Below, one piece after another: positions 16,599 to 24,918 of a stretch of 64,000 bases of DNA. This DNA is from Mucilaginibacter_A sp965201005 (GTDB lineage Bacteria; Bacteroidota; Bacteroidia; Sphingobacteriales; Sphingobacteriaceae). The notes beneath the pieces are model-generated. The model did not search any database. It was not told where the DNA came from and worked only from the letters and a program-made list of their open reading frames with translations. The position numbers were made by a program, and so were the translations under genes. Each line of letters begins with the position of its first letter. Positions within the stretch are counted from its first letter, which is position 1. The stretch spans positions 1,240,001-1,304,000 of the forward strand of contig NZ_OZ241747.1 of the NCBI RefSeq assembly GCF_965201005.1, in the 5' to 3' direction.

Positions 16599-17375
16599 TT
16601 AATTGTTGCCGTTCTGCAGTTTAGCGATTGATTTTTGCATCTGCGTCATCATTGAAGTCAGGCTTTCCATTGTTGGGTCAGGCGTTGGTTCCGGGAAATG
16701 CATCGAAATATAAGCTTTGGATTTCCACACTTCCAGAATATCTTCCGGGTTGATTTCATAAGGTTCGTAAACAGGATTATCAGAAACCAGCTTCAGCTTT
16801 TTATTGGTTTTAAATTTATTGCCGATCCGTTTATAAACCACACCGTCATCTTTGCTGATCACCACATAGGTTTCGCCGGATTTTATTTCCGCCCAGTTTT
16901 CCAGATATTCGGCAACGATGATCGAACCGGGATAAACCGGCAGCATCGAATCCCCCGTAATTTCAAAAGCGCGGTACGTTCCCTGTTTTAACATTGGCAA
17001 ATGGAACTTCGGCAGCTGACTGATAAACTCCGGATCGGCATAACCGTTTAAATAACCGGCACTGGCTTTATAAGGGACCAACTCGATATTTTGCCGTTCG
17101 TTATGATCTACCGAAACACTTAAAACGCGTACATTATTTTGATCCGGCTTCGGTTTCTGCTGATATTTGTCATTGATATCTTCATTTATAAAATCCCCGA
17201 TCGGGATTTCAAAAAAATTTGCTATCAAATTTAGTAATTCGTACTTCGGGTCTGCCCGGTCTTCCTCATAAGCACCAACTAATGATCGTTTTATAAGTAA
17301 CTGATCTGCAAACTGTTGCTGCGTTAATCCTTTTTTTTTACGGAGATATTTAATGTTTGATGAAATTTTTGACAT
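16599..17375 (-). CDS. XRE-family repressor with S24 (LexA/CI-type) autocleavage domain
   Basis: A 258-residue protein. An HTH_XRE domain spans residues 5-60 (LRKKKGLTQQQFADQLLIKRSLVGAYEEDRADP) and an S24 peptidase-like domain covers about 100-225. The catalytic Ser143 (ITGDSMLPVYPG) and Lys182 (DDGVVYKRIG) are present, as is an Ala-Gly site at 106-107 (KASAGYLNGY). This is the design of a repressor that cleaves itself on RecA activation, though it could also be a stable regulator. It is divergent from the GIY-YIG-like gene, with a palindromic operator between them. The start MSKISSN is preferred to 17417. Confidence 0.87.
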   Translation of the reverse strand: MSKISSNIKYLRKKKGLTQQQFADQLLIKRSLVGAYEEDRADPKYELLNLIANFFEIPIGDFINEDINDKYQQKPKPDQNNVRVLSVSVDHNERQNIELVPYKASAGYLNGYADPEFISQLPKFHLPMLKQGTYRAFEITGDSMLPVYPGSIIVAEYLENWAEIKSGETYVVISKDDGVVYKRIGNKFKTNKKLKLVSDNPVYEPYEINPEDILEVWKSKAYISMHFPEPTPDPTMESLTSMMTQMQKSIAKLQNGNN

Positions 17376-17387
17376 AAAATTTGGTAT

Positions 17388-17430
17388 TACTAAATTTATT
17401 AGTAGCTTAGTGCTCATAAAATTAGTAATA
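17388..17430. promoter_or_regulatory. Putative operator of the S24 repressor
   Basis: TACTAAATTTATTAGTA (17388-17404) is an inverted repeat with 6-bp arms, and a second half-site ATTAGTAATA follows at 17421-17430. They lie between the divergent repressor start (17375) and the GIY-YIG-like gene (17441), as for an autoregulated CI-type repressor. Confidence 0.5.
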
Positions 17431-17440
17431 AAATTGAATT

Positions 17441-17779
17441 ATGCAAAATTTAAATGTTCGTAAAAGAGTAAAATTAGGAAAAAAAATTATGTATATTATT
17501 ACTGACCGTAATCGGAACAGTTTGCACGTTGGCATGTGCTCTGATTTGGTTAAAACCCTTCAGTTTTATCAGCAAATGCCCAACCTGTTTTTTAATAGTT
17601 CTGATCAGTTGAACAGGCTGATTTATTTTGAAGAATTAAATTCGGAAGATGTTGCCGCAAAACGTTTTCAAACGGTAAGCTGCTTTACCAGGAGCCAGAA
17701 AGAAAACATGATCCGCTCGGTAAACCCGGATTGGGTGGATTTGACGTTGGGCTTAAAATACGAATTCGCTTTAAATTAA
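17441..17779 (+). CDS. GIY-YIG-derived small protein with altered active site
   Basis: 112 residues whose pattern follows GIY-YIG single-domain nucleases: MYIITDRNRNSLHVGMCSDLVK (usual Y-x-Y-I...L-Y-x-G), then LNRLIYFEELNSEDVAAKRFQ and KENMIRSVNPDWVDL. The first GIY tyrosines and the metal-binding Glu of the usual AIxREKQLK helix are replaced, so nuclease activity is doubtful. An internal ATG at 17489 (MYIITD) could be the start. It is divergent from the S24 repressor and probably controlled by it. Identification rests on pattern only. Confidence 0.6.
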   Translation: MQNLNVRKRVKLGKKIMYIITDRNRNSLHVGMCSDLVKTLQFYQQMPNLFFNSSDQLNRLIYFEELNSEDVAAKRFQTVSCFTRSQKENMIRSVNPDWVDLTLGLKYEFALN

Positions 17780-17790
17780 TAAAGCGAATC

Positions 17791-17828
17791 CAATTTTATA
17801 CCGATAAAAGAAGTATGCTTCTTTTATC
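17791..17828. repeat. Palindromic pair of dispersed repeats (17803-17828)
   Basis: CAATTTTATACC, then GATAAAAGAAGTAT overlapping ATGCTTCTTTTATC by two bases: a hairpin stem of about 13 bp with essentially no loop. It lies exactly between the convergent GIY-YIG-like and msrB genes and probably ends both transcripts. Confidence 0.85.
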
Positions 17829-17830
17829 CA

Positions 17831-18325
17831 CTATTTTTTAACGAACTTGAACGCACCGGAGTTCATGCAATAACGTTTTCCGCCACGGTTTGCCGGGCCG
17901 TCATCAAAAACGTGGCCTAAATGGAAACCGGTACTTTTTTCGATCACTTCATCGCGATCCATGCCGTAGCTGCTATCGTGCACAATTTCTATCTTGCTCA
18001 TATCCAGTGGTTTGACAAAGCTTGGCCAGCCCGTTCCGGATTCAAATTTATCCGCAGAAGAAAACAGCGGTTCACCAGTCGCGGCACTTACATAAATACC
18101 TTTTTCGTGGTTGTTGTAATAAGCATTGTGGTAAGGTGCTTCCGTGCCTCTGTCAACCATAATTTCGTATGCAGTTGGCGAAAGTTCTTTCTTCCACTCT
18201 GCATTGGTTTTTACGATTTTTCTCTTGGACTGATTGCTAGCCACCTTGTTTTGTCCATTTATATTCTGGCACCCGAAAAGACTAACAGATGCGGCCGTAA
18301 TTGAAATTAATATCAAACGTTTCAT
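17831..18325 (-). CDS. msrB: Lipoprotein methionine-R-sulfoxide reductase
   Basis: A 164-residue MsrB domain protein with an N-terminal lipoprotein signal (SLFGC lipobox, Cys near residue 19), so it is probably anchored in the periplasm-facing membrane. MsrB signatures seen are GTEAPYHNAYYNNHEKGIYVS, SGTGWPSF, HLGHVFDDGP and the catalytic Cys in RYCMNSGAFKF. The zinc CxxC pairs of many MsrB proteins are absent (SAATGEPLFSS). It reduces methionine-R-sulfoxide in oxidised proteins. The start MKRLILIS is chosen over 18346 to fit the signal peptide. Confidence 0.9.
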   Translation of the reverse strand: MKRLILISITAASVSLFGCQNINGQNKVASNQSKRKIVKTNAEWKKELSPTAYEIMVDRGTEAPYHNAYYNNHEKGIYVSAATGEPLFSSADKFESGTGWPSFVKPLDMSKIEIVHDSSYGMDRDEVIEKSTGFHLGHVFDDGPANRGGKRYCMNSGAFKFVKK

Positions 18326-18424
18326 GTTAGAATTAACGACATCCAAGTTAAAAAAGTTTGTAAAACCTGCGTCAATATAAGTTGAGGTTGTTTAAGCTTT
18401 TTTTCTAACCCTGTTTTTTTGGCT

Positions 18425-18519
18425 GATGCTTCTTTTACCCTATGAAAATTGGTGCTTGTACCCAGACTACAGAAATTAAAAATCGGGCAATTCCAATTTT
18501 TAGGCGATAAAAGAAGCAT
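18425..18519. repeat. Inverted pair of dispersed repeats, 95 bp
   Basis: GATGCTTCTTTTACC with TATGAAAATTGG on one side, and CCAATTTTTAGGC with GATAAAAGAAGCAT on the other: the arms match over about 27 bp. It has the layout of the composite elements but lacks their GAGCCTG ends. It lies in the 366-bp gap between msrB and the arsR gene. Confidence 0.8.
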
Positions 18520-18625
18520 GGTGCAAAGTATGAAAGAACAAGTTTATACAAGTTCGTTAGCGGCAACTTCTACAAAAATCCAAATCTGCAATTTTAAAAT
18601 AACATTCATCTAATTTTAAAATAAA

Positions 18626-18674
18626 TTTGCGAAACCAAATAGTTGCGCATATATTTGCAGCCGATTGGTTTCGC
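18626..18674 (+). promoter_or_regulatory. Promoter and inverted-repeat operator of the arsR-SRPBCC operon
   Basis: TTTG (18626-18629), a 20-nt spacer and TATATTTG (18650-18657) form a perfect Bacteroidota promoter. A 10-bp inverted repeat, GCGAAACCAA (18629-18638) and TTGGTTTCGC (18665-18674), brackets the -7 box, as for an autorepressor. Confidence 0.8.
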
Positions 18675-18691
18675 GAACAAAATCAAACATT

Positions 18692-19012
18692 ATGAGACGT
18701 GATATTTTTCAGGCAATAGCCGACCCGACAAGGCGGGCGATTATCACCTTGATTGCATTGCAGGCCATGACACCGAACGCCATTGCCGACAACTTTAACA
18801 CTACCCGGCAATCTGTTTCTAAACATTTGCGCATACTTACAGAATGCGGACTTGTAAAACAGGAACAACAAGGCAGGGAAATTTACTACTCACTTGAAAT
18901 CGAAAAAATGAAAGAGGTTGATAAATGGCTCAACGAATTCAGAAAAATTTGGGAAAGCCGGTTTAACCAACTCGACCAGGTATTATCAACAATTAAAAAA
19001 CAGGAAAAATGA
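18692..19012 (+). CDS. ArsR-family winged-helix regulator
   Basis: 106 residues. The winged helix-turn-helix is clear: IFQAIADPTRRAIITLIA, then TPNAIADNFNTTRQSVSKHLRILTECGLV and the wing KQEQQGREIYYSLE. It has no metal-binding ELCVCDL-type site, so it belongs to the group paired with SRPBCC proteins. It overlaps the SRPBCC start by 4 bp (ATGA). The start at 18692 places the ATG after the operator; 18665 would put it inside the inverted repeat. Confidence 0.9.
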   Translation: MRRDIFQAIADPTRRAIITLIALQAMTPNAIADNFNTTRQSVSKHLRILTECGLVKQEQQGREIYYSLEIEKMKEVDKWLNEFRKIWESRFNQLDQVLSTIKKQEK

Positions 19013-19515
19013 AAAACAATTTGCAATTTGATTTTACCGTTGACAAAACAACAAAAACGGTATTTGTAAACAGGGATTTTGCTGCCGGACTTTCGCTGGT
19101 ATGGGACGCTTTTACCAGACAGGAAATCCTTGACCAATGGTGGGCGCCTAAACCCTGGGTTTCAAAAACAAAATTTATGGATTTTAAAGTTGGCGGGAGA
19201 AGATTTTATGCCATGGTAAGCCCCGAAGGACAAGAACATTGGTCAATTCAGGAATTTACTTCCATTAACCCGACAACCAATTTTAAATTCTTTGATGCCT
19301 TTACAGACAAGGATGAAAACATCAATACTGAAATGCCAAGTTCTGATTGGGATTTGAACTTCAGCGAACAAAACGGAACGACAAAAGTCAGTATTGCTAT
19401 TAAACACAAAGCCCTTGCCGACTTAGAGAAGATAATTGAAATGGGCTTCCAGGGAGGGTTCACGATGACATTGAACTATTTGGAAGAGCTGTTGCAAACT
19501 TTACAACAACAATAG
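19009..19515 (+). CDS. SRPBCC (AHSA1-like) domain protein
   Basis: 168 residues with the START/AHSA1 hydrophobic-cavity fold: NRDFAAGLSLVWDAFTRQEILDQWWAPKPW near the start, then GGRRFYAMVSPEGQEHWSIQEF, and a C-terminal helix GFQGGFTMTLNYLEELL. Such proteins bind a hydrophobic ligand and are very often encoded downstream of an ArsR repressor. The ligand is unknown. Confidence 0.87.
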   Translation: MKNNLQFDFTVDKTTKTVFVNRDFAAGLSLVWDAFTRQEILDQWWAPKPWVSKTKFMDFKVGGRRFYAMVSPEGQEHWSIQEFTSINPTTNFKFFDAFTDKDENINTEMPSSDWDLNFSEQNGTTKVSIAIKHKALADLEKIIEMGFQGGFTMTLNYLEELLQTLQQQ

Positions 19516-19640
19516 AAAAAACTGCTAACATTGGTTTGGTAAAATGGAAATTTTTGAATTTAACATTTGAACTTTAAATTCCTCCACTTTGCCAAACCAA
19601 AAAACGCAAACCGGTAAAACTCATACGGATAAAATCCAAC

Positions 19641-20234
19641 TTAATCCGTCAACAAATCAATACAATTTGCCTGCAACGATTTCAAATGCTTGTCCAAACC
19701 GGCCAGGCCGGCTTTGTCGTTCAGTTTTTGATACAAGCTTTTGATCAAAGCCAAAGTTGCATCGTCGTGGTCGCAGGCTTCGGCTTTTTCCAAATGCGGC
19801 AGTGCTGTTTTTATCTGCCTGAAATATTGCGCTTTAAACTTTTCATAATCAGCAGGTTTGTTTTTGGCCGAATTGATCTTTTCAGTCAAACTATCTAATG
19901 GCAGCAGATATAAATAACCCAAAGCGCGGTGCGAAACGTAATAATCCGGCACGGCAGCCACTACTTTTTCATTATAAAAAATCGATTTTTCAGGCTGATG
20001 CTGGTCTTCATATAATTTGGCCAATCTGCCAAAAAAGCTGATTTCTGCTTTTGCCGGAAGTTTTTCTGAACTATGCAAAATACTATCTGCTTTTAACATG
20101 GCTTTTGCCGTTTCATTTTTGGATTGCGCTTCATTAAAATCCAGATACTGGTTATAAATTTTGCTATCGTATTGCGCCAAACAAGTTTGTGCACCGAGCA
20201 GCATCAGCAACAGGCATACTGTTTTTACAGGCAT
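19641..20234 (-). CDS. Secreted helical (TPR-like) protein of unknown function
   Basis: 197 residues. The signal peptide is MPVKTVCLLLMLLGAQTCLAQ, followed by repeated helical segments (FGRLAKLYEDQHQPEKSIFYNEKVV, SHRALGYLYLL, LIKSLYQKLNDKAGLAGLDKHL) that look like tetratricopeptide repeats. I cannot assign a function. A longer frame to 20285 overlaps the gmhA stop, but the signal peptide favours 20234. It is last in the unit rfaE1-gmhA-this gene. Confidence 0.65.
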   Translation of the reverse strand: MPVKTVCLLLMLLGAQTCLAQYDSKIYNQYLDFNEAQSKNETAKAMLKADSILHSSEKLPAKAEISFFGRLAKLYEDQHQPEKSIFYNEKVVAAVPDYYVSHRALGYLYLLPLDSLTEKINSAKNKPADYEKFKAQYFRQIKTALPHLEKAEACDHDDATLALIKSLYQKLNDKAGLAGLDKHLKSLQANCIDLLTD

Positions 20235-20281
20235 AAATTTGGTGTGGGGTTTAGTTTGAAAATAGTTTTGGTCCGGTTTTA

Positions 20282-20836
20282 TCAAAAAAGATCATCTGTG
20301 GATTTACAAAAAATATGTCCGATCAGGATGTGCATTTCCTGTATGCGCGCTGTAATCTCCGAAGGAACAACAACGTTTAGATCGCATAAATCGTTCATTT
20401 GGCCACCGTTACGGCCGGATAAACCCAGCGTTTTGCAACCCGTTTTTTTGGCGGATTGGAAAGCAGCGAGTATGTTCCGGCTGTTTCCGCTGGTAGAAAT
20501 CCCCAGAAAAAGATCGCCGGGTTTTGCCAGTGCTTCCAACTGCCTGCTGAAAATATGCTCAAAGCCATAATCGTTGGCGATGGCCGTAAGGGCAGAAGTA
20601 TCGGTAGATAACGCAATGGCAGCCAGTGGTTTACGTTCTTTTACAAAACGGCCGGTAAATTCTGCCGCAATATGCTGCGCGTCGGATGCGCTGCCGCCAT
20701 TTCCCGCGATCAGCAGTTTGTTGCCGCTTAAAATCGTTTCATTGATCATGGCGCAACCATTTTCTATCGGTAAAAGAAGCATTTCAATTACTTTGGCAAT
20801 CAGTTCCTGGTGGTTTTTTAATTCCTGCGCTACCAT
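20282..20836 (-). CDS. gmhA: Phosphoheptose isomerase (SIS domain)
   Basis: 184 residues of the SIS fold: IAGNGGSASDAQHIAAEFTGRF, SALTAIANDYGFEHIFSRQLEAL and GISTSGNSRNILAA are the GmhA/DiaA signatures. GmhA turns sedoheptulose 7-phosphate into D-glycero-D-manno-heptose 7-phosphate for lipopolysaccharide core. A repeat copy at 20770-20783 encodes MLLLPI in the first helix region. The start MVAQEL lies just after the kinase stop, supporting one transcript. Confidence 0.9.
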   Translation of the reverse strand: MVAQELKNHQELIAKVIEMLLLPIENGCAMINETILSGNKLLIAGNGGSASDAQHIAAEFTGRFVKERKPLAAIALSTDTSALTAIANDYGFEHIFSRQLEALAKPGDLFLGISTSGNSRNILAAFQSAKKTGCKTLGLSGRNGGQMNDLCDLNVVVPSEITARIQEMHILIGHIFCKSTDDLF

Positions 20837-20837
20837 A

Positions 20838-21824
20838 TTAATCGTAGGTTTTTTCCATATCTGCAATAATTTCTTCTAAAGTGGTACTGGCACTTCCCAC
20901 ACGACGGATTACGATTGCCGCCGCATGATTGGCCAGTTCGCAAGCTTCTTCCACCGTAAAGCCCAACGCGGTAAAGTAAGCTAATGTAGCCAAAACGGTG
21001 TCGCCCGCGCCGGTCACATCAAAAACTTCGGTTGCTTTAACCTCCAAAAGCTGGTAAGAGTTTTGGGTGAACACGGCCATTCCGCCTTCCGATAAGGTAA
21101 CAACCACGTAATCCGCATCAGTTTGCGCAAACAATGCCGAAGCCGCATTTTTTAAATCTTCGGTATGGCTGATTTTTTCAAATTTAACCGCCTGGGCCAG
21201 CTCTTTTTTATTGGGTTTGATGAGATATGCACCTTTGTATTTTGCAAAATCCAACCCTTTTGGGTCAACAATTACTTTTTTATGGATTGAACGGCAATGG
21301 TTAATGATCTGCGCACAAAGCGAAGGCGAAAAAACGCCTTTATTATAATCCGAAAACAACACCAGATCGGCAGTTGCAAAATGCGGCAAAATCTTGCCAA
21401 ACAATTCCGCTTCACACTCCGGACTGATGGTTGTAGTTGTTTCACGGTCAACACGCACAATTTGGTGGCTTCCGGCAATTATCCGCGTTTTGATGGTCGT
21501 TGGCCGGTTTTTATCGGTTATGATTCCGCTGGTATCGGCGTTTTCATCGGCCAAAACTTTCAACAATTCTTTTCCGGCAACATCATCACCAATCAGGCCG
21601 GCCACAATCACATCCGCTTTAAACGACAATAAATTTTGCGCCACATTACCGGCACCGCCCAGCGTACTCGATTCTTTTTCTACATTGACCACGGGCACCG
21701 GTGCTTCCGGGGAAAGCCGCGTAGCATCGCCCCAAATGTATTGATCGATCATCAAATCACCAATAATCAAAATTTTAGGCTGACGTGAAATGGTTTGTAA
21801 AGCTTTTAATTTTTGGGGCAACAT
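20838..21824 (-). CDS. rfaE1: D-glycero-beta-D-manno-heptose-7-phosphate kinase (kinase domain only)
   Basis: 328 residues of the PfkB family: GDLMIDQYIWGDATRLSPEAPVPV at the N-terminus, GGAGNVAQNL, and the GAGDTVLA anion hole near the C-terminus. The cytidylyltransferase domain of bifunctional HldE is missing, so it corresponds to the separate kinase (RfaE1/HldA). The ATG at 21824 follows an AC-allele repeat (GGTAAAAACAGCATG); an alternative start at 21872 would add a repeat-encoded, unconserved leader. It forms a unit with gmhA. Confidence 0.9.
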   Translation of the reverse strand: MLPQKLKALQTISRQPKILIIGDLMIDQYIWGDATRLSPEAPVPVVNVEKESSTLGGAGNVAQNLLSFKADVIVAGLIGDDVAGKELLKVLADENADTSGIITDKNRPTTIKTRIIAGSHQIVRVDRETTTTISPECEAELFGKILPHFATADLVLFSDYNKGVFSPSLCAQIINHCRSIHKKVIVDPKGLDFAKYKGAYLIKPNKKELAQAVKFEKISHTEDLKNAASALFAQTDADYVVVTLSEGGMAVFTQNSYQLLEVKATEVFDVTGAGDTVLATLAYFTALGFTVEEACELANHAAAIVIRRVGSASTTLEEIIADMEKTYD

Positions 21825-21891
21825 GCTGTTTTTACCGGCGAAAATAATGTTTTGATCAGGAAGCAAGACCAATTAGCCTAAAATTTATGTG

Positions 21892-24702
21892 CTAAAAGAA
21901 GCTTAGCGGAACAATTAGCTCAAAGCGGTTTGGCCCTTGGCCGCCAAATAAATCCCGATCCTGCAAATGCGTGTAGCGCAAACCAAATGTAAAAGGCAGC
22001 TCATTCCATAAGCTCGAATCAAAGTAAATTTCTGTTCCTGATGAACGAAAATTGGTTTTATAAGCTATTCCGTTACTGTAAACATCCGAAGCACGTGTAT
22101 AATCGTAAAACACGTTTGCCCGGATGCGCAGCAGGTAAAAAAAGCTGGCAAAACCCGCATCGGTATAAGCCACCGGGAAATGATAATTGGCGGCCAGTTT
22201 ATTCATTTTACGCAAGTTTTCGGCTGTATAACCTCTGGAAAAAGGCAATTGATTAGAAAACAAACTGATTCCGCCTGCACCACTATGCTGCTGATATGCG
22301 GCGTTGATCACCAGACTATTGTTCCTGAAAATCCCCGGAAAATAAAAATAAGCATTGGCCAAAAACTGGTTAGCTACGTAATGAGTAGTCGCAACTTTAT
22401 AATTCAGACTGATGTTTTGCGCCAAACTTGGATAAATTTGCTGGTAAGCTTTTTGGTTTTGATGGCTGAACCTGACCGAATTATCCAGATAACTGTAAGC
22501 CTGCGTGCCCAGCAAAGCCCGGAAATCACCTTTATAAGCACTTTGATTGTACACATAATTGCTGCCGAAACCCAAATTGCTGTAATTTTGGCCGTTGCTG
22601 AAGGTAAGCGGAACAGAAAAACCGCCCTGGATTTGTGTTTCGTCCCAGTACAAATTTTGCCCCCTAAAGAAAGCACGCCGATCAAAAGTATAATTAACGC
22701 CGCCGGAAAAATAGGGGAAAAGCGCGTCGTAAACTGCATCAAAACCGATTTTTTTGTAACCTTCGTTGCGGTTGTAAGTGCCGAAAATTTCGGGCTGAAA
22801 CGTATTCAAAATATTTTGGCCAACCAAAGCCAGCGTATAATCCGGATCATTAAAAGAAGGTTCGAGGCTGTGAAAATTTAACAAATGCGACAACCCGTTG
22901 TATTTTTCGGTCGTATATTTTTGACCGGGAACAGCAGCCAGCAAATCTGCATTGTTTTTCTCCAGGTCAGTAATTTTGAAATCATCAAGTGGCGCGGTAA
23001 ATCCTGTTTCGGCAACCGGCTGCCATTCAATTTCATTTTTTGGGGTTTGATGCAACTCAAAACCCGAAGCCGTAAAGCTGTTGTACAAAATTTGATGATT
23101 GCCGATAGTAACCTGATAATTGCCGATCAGCGAATTGAGCATACTGTTTTTAAGCCGGTAAATTTGGTGGTTTGATAAGGTAACGGCAAACAAAGCATCG
23201 TTTTTATCACTGGCGGCCGTAAAATAAATGGTATCTTTTTGGATCGCCGGGAAACCGATCACTTTAAAACCGGCAGGCGTAAGGTTTACTAATTTGCCAT
23301 TATTTAAGTTAATTTCAGACAAACTCATTTTCCCGGAAGGAAACCGGATGGCCGAAACCGCATTACTATCGTCCAAAAACTTAGGGTACGTATAAACCAA
23401 ATTTTGCGGATTTGGTACTTTACGCAGCACTTTTCCGGTTGTGGCCTCAATCAAATGCAACTCGCTTTTCCCTTGCGGAGATTGCAAAACGGCGATGATC
23501 GTTTTCCCGTCTTCGCTTAAATCAGGAGAAAAATATTTGCTGTTTTTAGTGATGTTTTTTTGCGTTCCGGTTGCGACGTCCAATAATTGCAGGTCGCTGT
23601 AATCCCGATAGTTCCAGCGCAAATCCGGCCGGTAAGCGGCGTAAACAATTTTACCGTTTTTGTACGAAAACTGATTATCTAAAGAAATATCGCGCTTGCG
23701 GATCACTTTTTCCGTGTTCCCGTTCCGCAGCACAAACGTGTGCACTTTGCTGTAAGTAGATTTTACATAGATAAAAGAAGTATCATTGATGAAAGCCGGA
23801 AACTCCTGGTTGGCCACAAAATGTTTTGGCTGGGATTGCTTTGCATCCTCCGCAGAAAACTGGTTTTTGAAATAAGCCAAAGCCTTCGTCCGGAATTGCG
23901 GATAACCCAAACCCGAATATTTTTTGATTGCGCCGCGAAATGTTGATTTAACGGATGCGGCATCCTGCGTTACTTTTTTCCAGAAATCATCACCGTAATT
24001 CTCCCGTCCGAAAGCCACTTCCATATAACCCAGCGGATAATGATCGGGCACAAAATCCCGGTACGAACCGTTGCGCAGTTTCATCCAGCTATAATTTTTA
24101 TTGGCCGACCACAACGCGCGGTAACCGTTGAAATAATAAGGCAGACGGCCGCGGCCTTGATTGCTTGTTAAAGTTTCATTAAAAACCGCATCACCTTCAT
24201 AAAACCAGTTGGGCACGGTCAAAGTGCTTAAAACCGCTTGTCCGCCCTCGCCAAAAATGTTATGGAAAACTTTGGTGAGGCCAACATCAAAATTGTTGTA
24301 TTGCTGCACGTGGCGAAATTCATGTATCGCCAGTTGGTCTGTCCAGGGCAAGCTGCCCAGCTCAAAACTGTTTTGATCTGGCGTTAAATAATATTCGCTC
24401 CGGAAAGGCGCCAAACCAACATAACCGTTGGAAACCGTGGTTTGGTTTTGGAGGACAATGTTGATCTTTTTTTGTTTAAAACCAATCGTTGGCGTAATGT
24501 CCCTGCTCATAAAATTGATGATATTGGCCACGCGTTGCGCCGAAGAATCCAAGCCCTGCGGAAAAATAACCCGTGCATTTTTTGTATTGATTTGCTGCCA
24601 ATGGATGGACGGCGGGTTGCCGCCAAACTGCTGCGCCTGCAACCGGCACCAAAAAAAGGTCGATAAAAACAGTATCAGAACGGATTTGCAAATGGCAGAC
24701 AT
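21892..24702 (-). CDS. Secreted HEXXH peptidase-like protein with TolB-type propeller and outer-membrane barrel
   Basis: A 936-residue protein with a signal peptide (cleavage near RLQAQ). Residues about 30-270 look like a gluzincin metallopeptidase: HEFRH at 127-131 plus a downstream Glu169 in WFYEGDAVFNE. Residues about 290-560 hold TolB/WD40-type repeats (FSPDLSEDGKTIIAV, YPKFLDDSNAVSAI). About 580-936 is a predicted beta-barrel ending ELIVPLSFF. It probably sits in the outer membrane facing the periplasm or the surface; the substrate is unknown. Four repeat copies lie in or at its ends, including the TAG stop (21893-21904), which is part of one copy. Confidence 0.75.
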   Translation of the reverse strand: MSAICKSVLILFLSTFFWCRLQAQQFGGNPPSIHWQQINTKNARVIFPQGLDSSAQRVANIINFMSRDITPTIGFKQKKINIVLQNQTTVSNGYVGLAPFRSEYYLTPDQNSFELGSLPWTDQLAIHEFRHVQQYNNFDVGLTKVFHNIFGEGGQAVLSTLTVPNWFYEGDAVFNETLTSNQGRGRLPYYFNGYRALWSANKNYSWMKLRNGSYRDFVPDHYPLGYMEVAFGRENYGDDFWKKVTQDAASVKSTFRGAIKKYSGLGYPQFRTKALAYFKNQFSAEDAKQSQPKHFVANQEFPAFINDTSFIYVKSTYSKVHTFVLRNGNTEKVIRKRDISLDNQFSYKNGKIVYAAYRPDLRWNYRDYSDLQLLDVATGTQKNITKNSKYFSPDLSEDGKTIIAVLQSPQGKSELHLIEATTGKVLRKVPNPQNLVYTYPKFLDDSNAVSAIRFPSGKMSLSEINLNNGKLVNLTPAGFKVIGFPAIQKDTIYFTAASDKNDALFAVTLSNHQIYRLKNSMLNSLIGNYQVTIGNHQILYNSFTASGFELHQTPKNEIEWQPVAETGFTAPLDDFKITDLEKNNADLLAAVPGQKYTTEKYNGLSHLLNFHSLEPSFNDPDYTLALVGQNILNTFQPEIFGTYNRNEGYKKIGFDAVYDALFPYFSGGVNYTFDRRAFFRGQNLYWDETQIQGGFSVPLTFSNGQNYSNLGFGSNYVYNQSAYKGDFRALLGTQAYSYLDNSVRFSHQNQKAYQQIYPSLAQNISLNYKVATTHYVANQFLANAYFYFPGIFRNNSLVINAAYQQHSGAGGISLFSNQLPFSRGYTAENLRKMNKLAANYHFPVAYTDAGFASFFYLLRIRANVFYDYTRASDVYSNGIAYKTNFRSSGTEIYFDSSLWNELPFTFGLRYTHLQDRDLFGGQGPNRFELIVPLSFF

Positions 24703-24794
24703 TGATCAATTTTTTGCGGGACGGAAATTAACAAAATTATTTATTTCTGTGTTGCCTTGCCCAAACGATAGGAAAAACCTTTATCAAACCAACT

Positions 24795-24818
24795 AATTTA
24801 TACCGGTAAAAGAAGCAT
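24795..24818 (+). repeat. Dispersed repeat unit upstream of hscA
   Basis: AATTTATACC followed by GGTAAAAGAAGCAT, between the divergent large OM protein and hscA. Confidence 0.85.
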
Positions 24819-24918
24819 TACATTTCGATGAAGGGTTTTCCTGAGGACCGAAACGACAAAAACCCCTTCTACACTCACATGACACGCCGTTTTGCAAAAC
24901 TCCTAACTTTGCGGCATT

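Noticed and set aside
22180..22881. 233-residue plus-strand frame antisense to the HEXXH/barrel protein
   Set aside because: Shadow frame with no domain; the opposite strand has a continuous 936-residue gene.
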